Shown: piece after piece, positions 9,655-17,516 of the stretch
Layout: each line of letters begins with the position of its first letter
How positions within the stretch are numbered: position 1 is the stretch's first letter
Assembly (NCBI GenBank): GCA_046297495.1
Contig: JBKBIP010000042.1
Span: 1 to 38,320 of the forward strand
Length of the DNA stretch: 38,320 nucleotides
Direction of reading: 5' to 3'
Source: JBKBIP01 sp046297495
GTDB lineage: Bacteria; Planctomycetota; Planctomycetia; Gemmatales; Gemmataceae
The notes under the pieces: generated by a model
What the model was told of the DNA's origin: nothing
The model's input: only the letters and a program-made list of their open reading frames with translations
Database searches by the model: none
Program-made: the position numbers and the translations under genes

Positions 9655-10146
9655 TCAAATCAACACCGGCTTGCCCAGCTTCCGCCGGATGGCCACGAAT
9701 TGACCGGAGTGCATCGTTTCGTGGTTGGCGATCAGCAACAGCAAATGGCCGATGGTCGGCGCGAATTGCGCGAGTGGTCCCGTGTTCGGCTTGTCCAAAT
9801 CCTGTTCCGAAAGCTGGTTGGTGGCCGCGAGGGTGGCTTCTCTCACTTTATCGAATAATTGCAAATATTCATTCTTAGTAAGAAATCCTTGGGGCGGCTC
9901 CATGCTGGCGGTTTCCTTGCTGTGTTGTTCGGCGAAGCCCGCGGGCAGCTCGGCGGCTGGTGCGCCGGGAACGGCGCTGAGCAGTTGCTGTTCCGAGTTA
10001 ATGAGGTGCCCCAGCTGCCAGGCGATGTGATTGGTCCCCGAAAGCGCGCGCACGAGCAAATCAGCATCGGACATGTCATTGAGATAGGTCTTTAGCACGA
10101 AATGATTGCTGTTCAACGCCGTTTGAATGGCTTCCTTGGCGTTCAT
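9655..10146 (-). CDS. DinB-family protein
   Basis: A 163-aa cytoplasmic protein with a good ribosome site (AAGGAGA) before the ATG at 10146. It has the four-helix DinB fold with the metal-binding histidine triad: His47 in WQLGHLIN, and His142 and His146 in NHETMHSGQF. The DinB/YfiT superfamily includes thiol-dependent metalloenzymes (bacillithiol or mycothiol transferases) and damage-inducible proteins of unknown role; the thiol used here cannot be told. Length is typical. It stands alone, with its own terminator, and is divergent from the FGGY kinase. Confidence 0.85.
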   Translation of the reverse strand: MNAKEAIQTALNSNHFVLKTYLNDMSDADLLVRALSGTNHIAWQLGHLINSEQQLLSAVPGAPAAELPAGFAEQHSKETASMEPPQGFLTKNEYLQLFDKVREATLAATNQLSEQDLDKPNTGPLAQFAPTIGHLLLLIANHETMHSGQFVAIRRKLGKPVLI

Positions 10147-10340
10147 GGCTCATCTCCTTTCGTGAAGAAAAAGCCGGAGGTGAAGCGAGATCATTCCATC
10201 CACGATGAATGGTGCCGCTATTGTAGCGACCCGCGCCTGATCGACGACTATTTCCCCTTGATGAATTGTCGGCGCGTCGCCAGCGCGGTAAAAGAAAACG
10301 CAAGGGGAATCCGCGTGACTTTATCGAGGAGTGAACCGCC

Positions 10341-11873
10341 GTGAGTGAACCACTGCGTTGTGTGTCCAGCAAGAGTATCATCGTGAGCTGGGATTTCAGC
10401 ACCAGCGGCGTGAAGTGCTTGGCCTTCGATCTGAGTGGCCGCACCGTCGGCGAAGTGAGATTGCCGACCGACATTTGGACCGAAGGGGGCGTGTCCGAGT
10501 TGAACTTGATGCAATTGGAGGGACAAGCACGCGCCAGCACGCGGGCCATCACCCGCCAGCTGCGCGCCCAGGACCTGCTCTCCCGCTGGGTCGCTGGCGG
10601 CATCTCGGCCACGCACCACAGCGCCGGTCGCATCGACCAGGACTATGTCCAGGTCCGCCGGGCCATCTGCTGGAACGATCACTCCTTGGCGGCCTATCAC
10701 GCCAAGGGGCTGGAACGTCTCGGTGGTCAAGAGCAAGTCATCAAGATGATCGGCGGACCGTGGGCCATCCGTTACACCCTGAGCCACCTGGTCAAGGATG
10801 AGGAAACCTTGGCGGCGGCGGATTGGCGGCGCACCCACCGCATCTTCCCGCACGGCCCCTTGGCGGCGGGGTATCTGACCGGCAATTTCGACGTGATCAG
10901 TATGTCCTCGGCGGCTTCCACGGGCATCATGAATCTGCGCACCGGCAAATGGGCCAAGGGGATGCTTAACGCCCTCGCCAACCCGGCCTACCGCAAGCTG
11001 GCCTGGGAGCAATTGCCGACGATTGGCGACATGAACACGCCGCTGGGCCAGCTCAGCGCGTCGCTATGTCAGGACATCAGCATGTCGCCGCGCAAGGCCC
11101 CCTGGATTTTCCCGACCAACGACGATCAGCAGGCCGGCTTGGCCGGCGGTGGAGCCGTCGATGCCGGACAAGTCGCTGTCATCCTAGGCAAGTCGGCGGT
11201 CGTCAATTCTTCGTCGCACCAGCTGCCGGCCATCGAGAACCTCGACGCCATGCGGCTCAATTGGGGACCATATTTGTGGATGCGCTGCTACAATAACGGC
11301 GCTCAGTTCCTCGATGCCATCATTGGCGAGAATCCCAACTGGAAGGAGCTGGAACAGGCGGCGCGGCGCTGCCCACCGGGGGCCAACGGCCACCTGGTCC
11401 TCCCCTTCGTGCAGCCCGAACCATCGCTGGGCGTCCAGAAGCCGCGCCTGCAATGGCTGCCCCGCCAACCCGAAGACATGGGCACGACTTACCGGGCTTG
11501 TCTGGAAGCCTTGGCGTACCTGATGGCCTTGGGGGTCCGCGCTCATGAGGAAGCCGGCCAACGGATCACGCGCGTCACCGTGTCCGGCGGCATCTCGCGC
11601 AGCGACTTGATGGGCGAAATCCTGGCCTCCGTCCTGGGGCGTCCGCTGGAACGGTTGCAATCCGAGGAAGGTCCCGCTCTTGGAGCCGCCCTCACCGCCC
11701 TGGCCGGACTGGAATCCTACCGGAGGCAACAGAAGAACATCCAGACTCCGTTCACCGTGGCCGACGCCGTCGCCGTCATGGTCCGGTTCCGCGATCCGGT
11801 GCATCCCCATCCCGCCTGGCAATCGGCCTACCAAAAGGGGCTAAGGGACTTCGAGGCGAAAATGCGGACATGA
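10341..11873 (+). CDS. FGGY-family carbohydrate kinase (xylulokinase-like)
   Basis: A 510-aa protein starting at GTG 10341 with GAGGA ten bases upstream. The N-terminal ATPase-fold strand IIVSWDFSTSGVKCLAFD matches the FGGY phosphate-1 region. DDQQAGLAGGGAVDAGQVAV near residue 261 carries the likely catalytic Asp262, and ILGKSAVV follows where other members have a G-T-S. VSGGISRSDLMGEILASVLG and the glycine-rich EEGPALGAALTAL are the adenosine-binding end. It should phosphorylate a sugar or polyol with ATP; substrate residues differ enough from XylB, GlpK and AraB that none is claimed. It heads a plus-strand trio with an amidohydrolase (66-base gap) and a cysteine hydrolase, suggesting a shared catabolic pathway. 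Confidence 0.85.
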   Translation: MSEPLRCVSSKSIIVSWDFSTSGVKCLAFDLSGRTVGEVRLPTDIWTEGGVSELNLMQLEGQARASTRAITRQLRAQDLLSRWVAGGISATHHSAGRIDQDYVQVRRAICWNDHSLAAYHAKGLERLGGQEQVIKMIGGPWAIRYTLSHLVKDEETLAAADWRRTHRIFPHGPLAAGYLTGNFDVISMSSAASTGIMNLRTGKWAKGMLNALANPAYRKLAWEQLPTIGDMNTPLGQLSASLCQDISMSPRKAPWIFPTNDDQQAGLAGGGAVDAGQVAVILGKSAVVNSSSHQLPAIENLDAMRLNWGPYLWMRCYNNGAQFLDAIIGENPNWKELEQAARRCPPGANGHLVLPFVQPEPSLGVQKPRLQWLPRQPEDMGTTYRACLEALAYLMALGVRAHEEAGQRITRVTVSGGISRSDLMGEILASVLGRPLERLQSEEGPALGAALTALAGLESYRRQQKNIQTPFTVADAVAVMVRFRDPVHPHPAWQSAYQKGLRDFEAKMRT

Positions 11874-11885
11874 GCGCAAGTTCCC

Positions 11886-11903
11886 GGATTCATCGGCTCG
11901 CGC
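11886..11903 (+). repeat. Intergenic palindrome family, single unit (copy E)
   Basis: GGATTCATCGGCTCGCGC, 17 of 18 identical to the left unit of copy B at 19441. It starts 12 bases after the FGGY kinase stop. A matching inverted unit is not evident before the next gene, so this is a lone half. Confidence 0.55.
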
Positions 11904-11939
11904 CCAGCGGCGCTTTTTAGTGACAACCACTGAATATTC

Positions 11940-12989
11940 ATGACCAGCACGACCACCCCTCCCCCGGAATACAACCAGACGGGGATCGATCTGTATGACC
12001 AAACGGGCTTCCGCTATCGGGGGCTTGCCTTGATCGATGTTCATGCCCATGTCACCGTGACTCGCCCCCCTGCCGCCGAAGGACAACCAACCGCGCCGGT
12101 GGAAAGCAACCTCGAACCAGCCGAACGGATGCTCGATGTCGCCCAACAATTCGGCGTGCGGAAGATATACTCCATGTGTCCTGTCGAAGACATCGGCGTG
12201 TTGCGCGAGCGCTTCGGGGACCTGCTGGCGTTTAACGGCTCAATCGCCAAATCGAAGATCGATGAACCCGACGCCGCCGCCTATGCGCGTTTGGACAACT
12301 TCTTGGCTGCTGGGATCACGCTGCTCAAATTCTGGGCGGCGCCGCGCGGCCGGGATCGCGGGTTGCTACTCGATGCCCCGTGGCGCATCGAGGCGGCCAA
12401 ACGCGCCCGCGCGGCCGGAATTCGAGTCGTGATGGTCCACGTCGCCGACCCGGACGTTTGGTTCGACACGGTGTACGCCGACGCTGCCAAGTATGGCACC
12501 AAGGCGGATCAGTACGTCCCCCTACGCCGCATGTTGGAGGCGTTTCCCGACTTGACATGGATCGCCGCCCACATGGGGGGAGACGTGGAACATCCCGATC
12601 ATTTAGAGGAATTGCTGGAACGCTATCCCCATCTCCACTTCGACACCAGCGCGACCAAATGGCAGGTGCGCGAGGCGTCGCCGCGCCGGGACGCGGTGCA
12701 TGATCTGATCCGCCGTCATGCGGATCGCTTTCTGTTCGGCTCCGACCTGGTGACGCGGCCCGGTTTACACCGCGACCACTACGCCAGCCGTTATTGGTGC
12801 CAGCGCATGCTTTGGGAAAGCGCTTGGGAAGGTCCCAGTCCCATCGCCGACCCCGACTACCACGGCGGAACGCTCGACGCCCCCACGCCCACTTTGCGGG
12901 GTTTGAATTTGCCTTTGGATGTGCTGGAGCGAGTGTATTATCGAAATGCCGCGCGCTTATTGGATGACACGGGAAGTGATGCTTCCTAG
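11940..12989 (+). CDS. Amidohydrolase-family metal-dependent hydrolase (PF04909 type)
   Basis: A 349-aa protein with no signal peptide. The TIM-barrel amidohydrolase pattern is clear: HxH at His35/His37 in LIDVHAHV, a central AAHMGGDVEHPDHLEELLERYP region with a metal-ligand His, and FGSDLVTRPG with the conserved Asp near the C-terminus. Members of this group hydrolyse C-N bonds or decarboxylate aromatic acids (ACMSD-like). The reaction here is unknown. The ATG at 11940 lacks an obvious ribosome site and may be reached by coupling from the kinase gene upstream. The next gene is a cysteine hydrolase, so a route that opens and then deaminates or decarbamoylates a cyclic compound is possible but not shown. 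Confidence 0.8.
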   Translation: MTSTTTPPPEYNQTGIDLYDQTGFRYRGLALIDVHAHVTVTRPPAAEGQPTAPVESNLEPAERMLDVAQQFGVRKIYSMCPVEDIGVLRERFGDLLAFNGSIAKSKIDEPDAAAYARLDNFLAAGITLLKFWAAPRGRDRGLLLDAPWRIEAAKRARAAGIRVVMVHVADPDVWFDTVYADAAKYGTKADQYVPLRRMLEAFPDLTWIAAHMGGDVEHPDHLEELLERYPHLHFDTSATKWQVREASPRRDAVHDLIRRHADRFLFGSDLVTRPGLHRDHYASRYWCQRMLWESAWEGPSPIADPDYHGGTLDAPTPTLRGLNLPLDVLERVYYRNAARLLDDTGSDAS

Positions 12990-13044
12990 TTATCCTCACG
13001 GATGAAGGTGCGTATCCATTGTCCCTGACATGAGGAGAACCAAC

Positions 13045-13707
13045 ATGGACCCACTCGAAGGCTTGCGCGCCGCCATGCGAGCGGTGGATGCCTATTACAA
13101 GGAACGAGGCATTTTCCAGGGCAAGTTCGGCTTCGGCGTCCGCCCCGCCCTGGTTGTCATTGACATGGCGTATGGTTGGACGGACCCGACGTATGCCGCC
13201 GGCTCGGCCCGGCTGGACACGGCCATCGCCGCCCTTCAACGGCTCTTGCCGGTTGTCCGGGACAAGGGAGTGCCAGTCATCTACACCACTTGGCCGCACT
13301 GGGTCACGCCGCCAAAGAAGACCGCCGCCGATTATTCCCCGAACTTCCGCGCTTGGGACCGCCGCGCCTGCGAGATCGATGAGCGCGTGCGACCGCTCCC
13401 CGATGAATACATCATCCACAAGGAATACGCCAGCTCCTTCGCCGGCACCCCCTTAATCGGCCATCTGGTCCAGCACCGCATCGATACTCTGCTGATCACC
13501 GGCTGCTCGACCAGCGCCTGCGTGCGCGCCACCGCCACCGACGCCAAGACCTACCACCTTCGCCCGCTCATCATCCGCGAGGCCGTGCAAGACCGCTCCG
13601 AAATCGCCCACGAATGGACCCTCTTCGACATCCAAGCCCGCTTCGCCGACGTGGTGACGTTGGCGGACACCTTGGCCTATTTGCAGGGACTAGGCCAGGA
13701 GAAGTGA
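13045..13707 (+). CDS. Isochorismatase-like cysteine hydrolase
   Basis: A 220-aa cytoplasmic protein. The ATG at 13045 is chosen over the one at 13030 because GGAG lies 7 bases before it. The fold motifs and likely catalytic triad are present: Asp40 in LVVIDMAYGW, Lys126 in IIHKEYASSF and Cys159 in TGCSTSACVRATA, a cis-peptide region as in N-carbamoylsarcosine amidase and nicotinamidase. The Trp/His-rich insert TTWPHWVTPP and DYSPNFRAWD resemble N-carbamoylsarcosine amidase-like members, but the substrate is not assignable. Last gene of the FGGY kinase-amidohydrolase-hydrolase run (55-base gap). Confidence 0.85.
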   Translation: MDPLEGLRAAMRAVDAYYKERGIFQGKFGFGVRPALVVIDMAYGWTDPTYAAGSARLDTAIAALQRLLPVVRDKGVPVIYTTWPHWVTPPKKTAADYSPNFRAWDRRACEIDERVRPLPDEYIIHKEYASSFAGTPLIGHLVQHRIDTLLITGCSTSACVRATATDAKTYHLRPLIIREAVQDRSEIAHEWTLFDIQARFADVVTLADTLAYLQGLGQEK

Positions 13708-13722
13708 TTCCCTGTTCCACCC

Positions 13723-13751
13723 TTGCCGAGGGCTGATTTTCCAGCTATGAT
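13723..13751 (+). promoter_or_regulatory. Promoter of tRNA-Leu
   Basis: TTGCCG (13723-13728), 17 bases, TATGAT (13746-13751). The predicted start near 13758 is about 36 bases upstream of the mature tRNA 5' end. It lies just after the stop of the cysteine hydrolase gene. Confidence 0.5.
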
Positions 13752-13793
13752 GCTCCAGTACATTGTGCTTCCATTAGTCTTCCCATCTTCCCA

Positions 13794-13876
13794 GCCGAAG
13801 TGGCGGAATGGCAGACGCGCCGGACTCAAAATCCGGTCCACGCAAGTGGGTGTGGGTTCAAGTCCCACCTTCGGCA
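13794..13876 (+). tRNA. tRNA-Leu (anticodon CAA)
   Basis: An 83-base class II tRNA. The acceptor stem GCCGAAG pairs with CTTCGGC, followed by discriminator A at 13876. The anticodon stem CCGGA/TCCGG closes the loop CTCAAAA, giving anticodon CAA at 13827-13829 (reads TTG). A long variable arm (TCCACGCAAGTGGGT region) and the T-arm GTGGGTTCAAGTCCCAC complete the fold. CCA is not encoded (ACT follows the acceptor), so it must be added after transcription. The long variable arm and A73 agree with leucine identity. Confidence 0.95.
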
Positions 13877-14237
13877 CTGACGGGAATCAGGACTTACGGC
13901 AAATCACACGCTTCGCTAACCGTCGCCTTGGCACCATAATAGCACAACCCTTTCGCTGAAGTTGCGCGCGCCGCGCGCGAACCGCTCTTGCCTCCAGCGC
14001 CTCATTTCGGGATATTGGGGTGTTTTCCGTGGGCGTGGTTCGTGAGGATGGCGTTTTATTCCATGCCATTGAATGGTCATCACGGTAAGGGGGGGATGGG
14101 GTAAAACGATAATGAAACGGTCATTTTGGCAGGTTGAGGGAGTGAGGCAGGGAAGAACGCGCGCCTTTACGGTTATTAGCTGCATTGGTTGACAAATAAC
14201 CTGGTGCATTTTCGCCGCAACGTCAGGGAGGACGGAC
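13877..14237. other. Intergenic region, no gene seen
   Basis: 361 bases between tRNA-Leu and the P450 gene. Short open frames on both strands show no recognisable protein. It contains a GC-rich palindrome near 13961-13980, overlapping 13975-13992, which matches 13 of 18 bases of the intergenic palindrome unit (inverted) and is a possible decayed half copy. TTGACA at 14189 has no matching -10 box. The P450 ribosome site GGGAGG is at 14226-14231. Confidence 0.5.
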
Positions 14238-15764
14238 ATGGGATCGGTTCATGGAGAGACGAAACAAGCGGGGCAGTTGCCGCCGGTGGGGGAGGCGGCG
14301 TTGTTGCAAGACTTTCTGTTCGATTCCGTCGGCAGCTTGCGCGTCCTCTATCAGCGGTATGGAGACATTGTGGGGTTTTGGAAGGGGGATGGCTGTTCCA
14401 TCTTCGCGTTCGGTCCCGACTACAACCGCGAAGTGCTGGCCAATCAGGAAGTCTTTTATCTCAGCAGCGGCTTTCCCGGTCCCAAGAAGAGCGCCCAGCG
14501 CCGTTTCGGCTATGGGCTGTTCGGTCTCAACGGCGAGGCCCATCAGCGCTGCCGGCGCTTGCTCATGCCGCCGTTTCGCAAGGAGGCGGTGGAATCATAT
14601 ATCGATGTGCTCATCGACCTGACCGATCAGTTTCTCCGGCACTGGCACGACGGACAGCAAGTGGACATGGCCCACGAGATGAAGGAATTGGCCCTGCGCA
14701 TCACCAGCAAGCTGCTGTTCGGCCTCGATGATCTGAGTCTGGCCCACGACATCGAAGGNNNNNNNNNNNNNNNNNNNNNNNNNNNNNNNNNNNNNNNNNN
14801 NNNNNNNNNNNNNNNNNNNNNNNNNNNNNNNNNNNNNNNNNNNNNNNNNNNNNNNNNGGTCTTTGAGGAATGGATGGAGCTGAACCACGAGACCTATTTC
14901 GCTTCCGCTTTGCCTATCGATTGTCCTAATGGCCATTACGAACGTATGTTGCAGGTGGCGGACACACTGGAAGGGCAGTTGCTCGAATTGGTGCGTCAAG
15001 GCCGGGCGCGGGGCAACGACCGCCGCGATGTGCTGACCATCTTGCTGCATGCCCGCGACTCCGGCTTCATGACCGACGCGGAGCTGGTGGGGCAGTTGCA
15101 CACGCTATTCAATGCCGCCTATCACACGACCACCTCGGCCTTGACGTGGACGGTGTTCCTGCTGGCCCAACATCCGCGGGTGATGCGTGAATTGCTCGCC
15201 GAGCTGCACGGGCACTTGCATGGCCAAGCCCCGACCAATCCGCAGCTGGCCCGCATGTCGCTGTTGGATCGGGTCATCAAGGAGAGTATGCGCCTGCTGC
15301 CGCCGGTGGTGTACGCTCCCCGTGTCAACATGGTGCCTATCAACTTGGGGCCATACCATTTGCCGAAGGGAACGATGGTAGTAACCAGTCACTACATCAC
15401 CCATCACATGCCCGAACTGTTCCCGCAGCCCGAACGCTTCCTCCCCGACCGCTGGCTGCACTCGAACCCGTCGCCGTATGCCTACATGCCGTTCGGGGCC
15501 GGCCCGCGCATGTGCATCGGGGCGCCGTTCGCCACGCTGATGCTCAAGGTGGCGGTGGCGATCCTGTTTCAGCGTTTCCGGCTGAGCGTCGTCCCCGGCG
15601 CCCAGATCGACCGGCAATGCACGCTCACTCTGGGACCACGCGACGGCATTCCCATGACCATCTGGCGACAAGATCGCCAATTCAGCACCAGCCCCGTGCA
15701 GGGAAACATCCACGACATGGTCCACTTCCCGCCTTACGAAGAGCGCCCGGCGGCGGCGGCGTGA
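14238..15764 (+). CDS. Cytochrome P450 (interrupted by an assembly gap)
   Basis: About 508 aa counting the gap, starting at ATG 14238 with GGGAGG upstream; no membrane anchor is evident. The P450 core is plain: C-helix HQRCRRLLMPPF, I-helix AAYHTTTSALTW (Thr297-299), ExxR as E349-SM-R352, and the heme loop FGAGPRMCIG with Cys426 as thiolate ligand, followed by APFATLMLKVAVAILFQRF. The enzyme inserts oxygen from O2 into an organic substrate using electrons from a ferredoxin or reductase, none of which is adjacent. The run of N at 14759-14857 removes the F-G helix region, which largely sets substrate choice, so the class cannot be judged. The frame is the same on both sides of the gap. Confidence 0.92.
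   Translation: MGSVHGETKQAGQLPPVGEAALLQDFLFDSVGSLRVLYQRYGDIVGFWKGDGCSIFAFGPDYNREVLANQEVFYLSSGFPGPKKSAQRRFGYGLFGLNGEAHQRCRRLLMPPFRKEAVESYIDVLIDLTDQFLRHWHDGQQVDMAHEMKELALRITSKLLFGLDDLSLAHDIEXXXXXXXXXXXXXXXXXXXXXXXXXXXXXXXXXXVFEEWMELNHETYFASALPIDCPNGHYERMLQVADTLEGQLLELVRQGRARGNDRRDVLTILLHARDSGFMTDAELVGQLHTLFNAAYHTTTSALTWTVFLLAQHPRVMRELLAELHGHLHGQAPTNPQLARMSLLDRVIKESMRLLPPVVYAPRVNMVPINLGPYHLPKGTMVVTSHYITHHMPELFPQPERFLPDRWLHSNPSPYAYMPFGAGPRMCIGAPFATLMLKVAVAILFQRFRLSVVPGAQIDRQCTLTLGPRDGIPMTIWRQDRQFSTSPVQGNIHDMVHFPPYEERPAAAA
14759..14857. other. Assembly gap (99 N)
   Basis: A run of 99 unknown bases inside the P450 gene. The frame is kept across it and about 33 missing residues suit the F-G helix region, so the length may be close to true, but it could also be a scaffolding estimate. 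Confidence 0.99.
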
Positions 15765-15855
15765 GAGGGGACATTGTGGGAATGGTCGTACAGACGAACG
15801 CCACGGCGCCAGAGAAGTGGGCGAAAGAGAAATGTCCCATGCACTTTGGCGGTAG

Positions 15856-15876
15856 GAGCGGGAATTTTTGCCGCTC
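15856..15876 (+). terminator. Short hairpin after the P450 gene
   Basis: GAGCGG/CCGCTC, a 6-bp stem with a 9-base loop, 91 bases past the P450 stop and 58 bases before the DUF4349 start. The tail is AT-rich (TATATCGTCTTATATG) but has no T run, so it is only a weak terminator candidate. Confidence 0.25.
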
Positions 15877-15934
15877 TATATCGTCTTATATGATGAGACC
15901 CTTTCCCTTTCCTATCTCTGGAGGCCCGACGCAC

Positions 15935-16852
15935 ATGAAACGCCTGATGCTTCTGTCGGTAATGCTCGCTCTGGCTGCTGCCTTGGGTTGTGGCAGCGAA
16001 AGTAAATCAACCTTTGAGCATGTCGGCAGTGCCGTGAAAGATCCGGCCGGCGACGAACGAGGGCCTGCGCAACCCGGTGACGCCGACGGTCGGCCGGACC
16101 AGGCTCAACCACCGCAGCGCAAGGTGATTTACAGGGCGCAGGTGGAATTGATCGTCGAGGATTTCGATACCGCCAAGGAAGAATTGACGCGGATCGCCGA
16201 CGCCACTCCAGGGGCGTACATCTCCAAATGGAACGTGCAAGGATCACCCGGTACTCCCCGTTACGGCAGCTGGGTCGTGCGCGTGCCGCTGGACGATTTT
16301 AAGTCCTTTTTGGCCGAGGTGAGCAAGTTAGGGGAATTACAGCGCGAGCAAATCGATTCCCAAGACATCACGGATCAGTATTACGATTTGCAATCGCGCA
16401 TGCGCAGTAACGAAGTGGCGGCGAAGAATTTTCTCGATCAGTTGGCGGAGGCGCGGACCTTCGATCAAAATCTGGCTCTCCAGCGGGAGATCCACAATCT
16501 GCGCCGGGAAATCGACGCACAGAAAGGACAGATCAATCTCTGGGATAATCAAGTGTCATTGACGACCATCACCATCACCTTGCAAGAACGCAAAGGCTAC
16601 AAACCGCCGGAATCCCCTTCATTTGGCACGATGATCAGCCGCACCTTTCACAATTCCATCGATGCCCTGTTCACTTTCGGCAAGGGGCTGGTTCTGATGA
16701 TGGTGGCCCTGGCGCCGTGGTTGCCGGTGTTTCTGATCGTGGGTGTTCCCGGATGGCTGTTGCTGCGCAAGGCCTGGCGGGCCTTGACCGCGCCGGCACA
16801 ACCGATGTTGGCCGTCACGGCAGGAGCACCGGCGCCGCGAGAGGAAACGTGA
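15935..16852 (+). CDS. DUF4349 lipoprotein
   Basis: A 305-aa protein. The ATG at 15935 is chosen because GGAGG lies 10 bases upstream and a lipoprotein signal follows, ending at Cys19 in LAAALGCGS; the longer open frame upstream overlaps the P450 gene and is not used. Residues 70-230 form the DUF4349 domain: YRAQVELIVEDFDTAKEEL, then GSWVVRVPLDDFKSFLAEV, a coiled-coil stretch (about 140-195, with QSRMRSNEVAAKNFLDQL), and LTTITITLQER. A C-terminal membrane helix (about 250-285) is followed by a short basic tail. DUF4349 proteins are envelope-anchored and of unknown role. It ends convergently 23 bases from the Uma2 gene. Confidence 0.85.
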   Translation: MKRLMLLSVMLALAAALGCGSESKSTFEHVGSAVKDPAGDERGPAQPGDADGRPDQAQPPQRKVIYRAQVELIVEDFDTAKEELTRIADATPGAYISKWNVQGSPGTPRYGSWVVRVPLDDFKSFLAEVSKLGELQREQIDSQDITDQYYDLQSRMRSNEVAAKNFLDQLAEARTFDQNLALQREIHNLRREIDAQKGQINLWDNQVSLTTITITLQERKGYKPPESPSFGTMISRTFHNSIDALFTFGKGLVLMMVALAPWLPVFLIVGVPGWLLLRKAWRALTAPAQPMLAVTAGAPAPREET

Positions 16853-16875
16853 CCGGATGCCAGCACAAGAGCCGT

Positions 16876-17469
16876 TCAGGGCTGGGTTCCCGGCAAGTCA
16901 AATAGCTCCGCCACCGGGCACTTGAAATCGGGCAGGACATCCTCGCCGGTCAGTTCTTGGTTGGCATCGAGCGGGTACGGCGTTTTGTCGGGACGATACA
17001 CCGTCACGGTGCGGGTTTCGGGATCGATCACCCATACCAGCTCGACGCCGTTCCGCAAATAATCCATGATCTTACGCAACACGCGATTGGCGCGGTCATT
17101 CGGCGACAGCACTTCCACGGCCAAGCGGGGCGGCACCTCGCCGTACTTGGGGTGCAGCTCCTCGAAGGAGCGCGCATCTTCGTACACGGCCACATCCGGG
17201 CCGCGCACCGTATCCGGGTCGCGTTCGAGAATCACGCCGCAATCGTTGCTCGTGACATAGCCTTTGCGCCGTTGGCGAATGTAACTGACAAGTAAGAAAG
17301 TCACGTTCGCGCAGACCACGCAATGCCGTTTCGTGGGAGAAGGCAATTCGATCACCTCCCCTCGGACCAGCTCGAAGAATTTGTTGGCGTTTTCGGGGCG
17401 CTGCGTCCAGTCATGGAATTCCGCCGCCGTCATGGGCTGAGTCGTGAGGGGAGTCGTGACCGTGCTCAT
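16876..17469 (-). CDS. Uma2-family (DUF820) restriction endonuclease-like protein
   Basis: A 197-aa protein with GAGGA just upstream of the ATG at 17469. It has the PD-(D/E)xK-like Uma2 fold: TAAEFHDWTQRPENANKFFELVRGEVIE at the N-terminus (quoted in part), RGPDVAVYED as the first acidic motif, LAVEVLSPNDRANRVLRK as the E-x-hydrophobic-S motif, and VELVWVIDPETRTVTVYRP near the end. Uma2 proteins are expanded in cyanobacteria and planctomycetes; nuclease activity is predicted from the fold, but a biological role is not established. It follows the ROK gene on the same strand with a 47-base gap, which may be chance. Confidence 0.9.
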   Translation of the reverse strand: MSTVTTPLTTQPMTAAEFHDWTQRPENANKFFELVRGEVIELPSPTKRHCVVCANVTFLLVSYIRQRRKGYVTSNDCGVILERDPDTVRGPDVAVYEDARSFEELHPKYGEVPPRLAVEVLSPNDRANRVLRKIMDYLRNGVELVWVIDPETRTVTVYRPDKTPYPLDANQELTGEDVLPDFKCPVAELFDLPGTQP

Positions 17470-17516
17470 GCGTTCCTCGGAGTGAATAAGGGAGAAAGAG
17501 GCGTATCGGCCCCAGT

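Noticed and set aside
14189..14194. TTGACA as the P450 promoter
   Set aside because: No -10-like hexamer lies 16-18 bases downstream.
13916..14239. 107-codon minus-strand gene between tRNA-Leu and P450
   Set aside because: No recognisable motif, no ribosome site and composition unlike the neighbouring genes.
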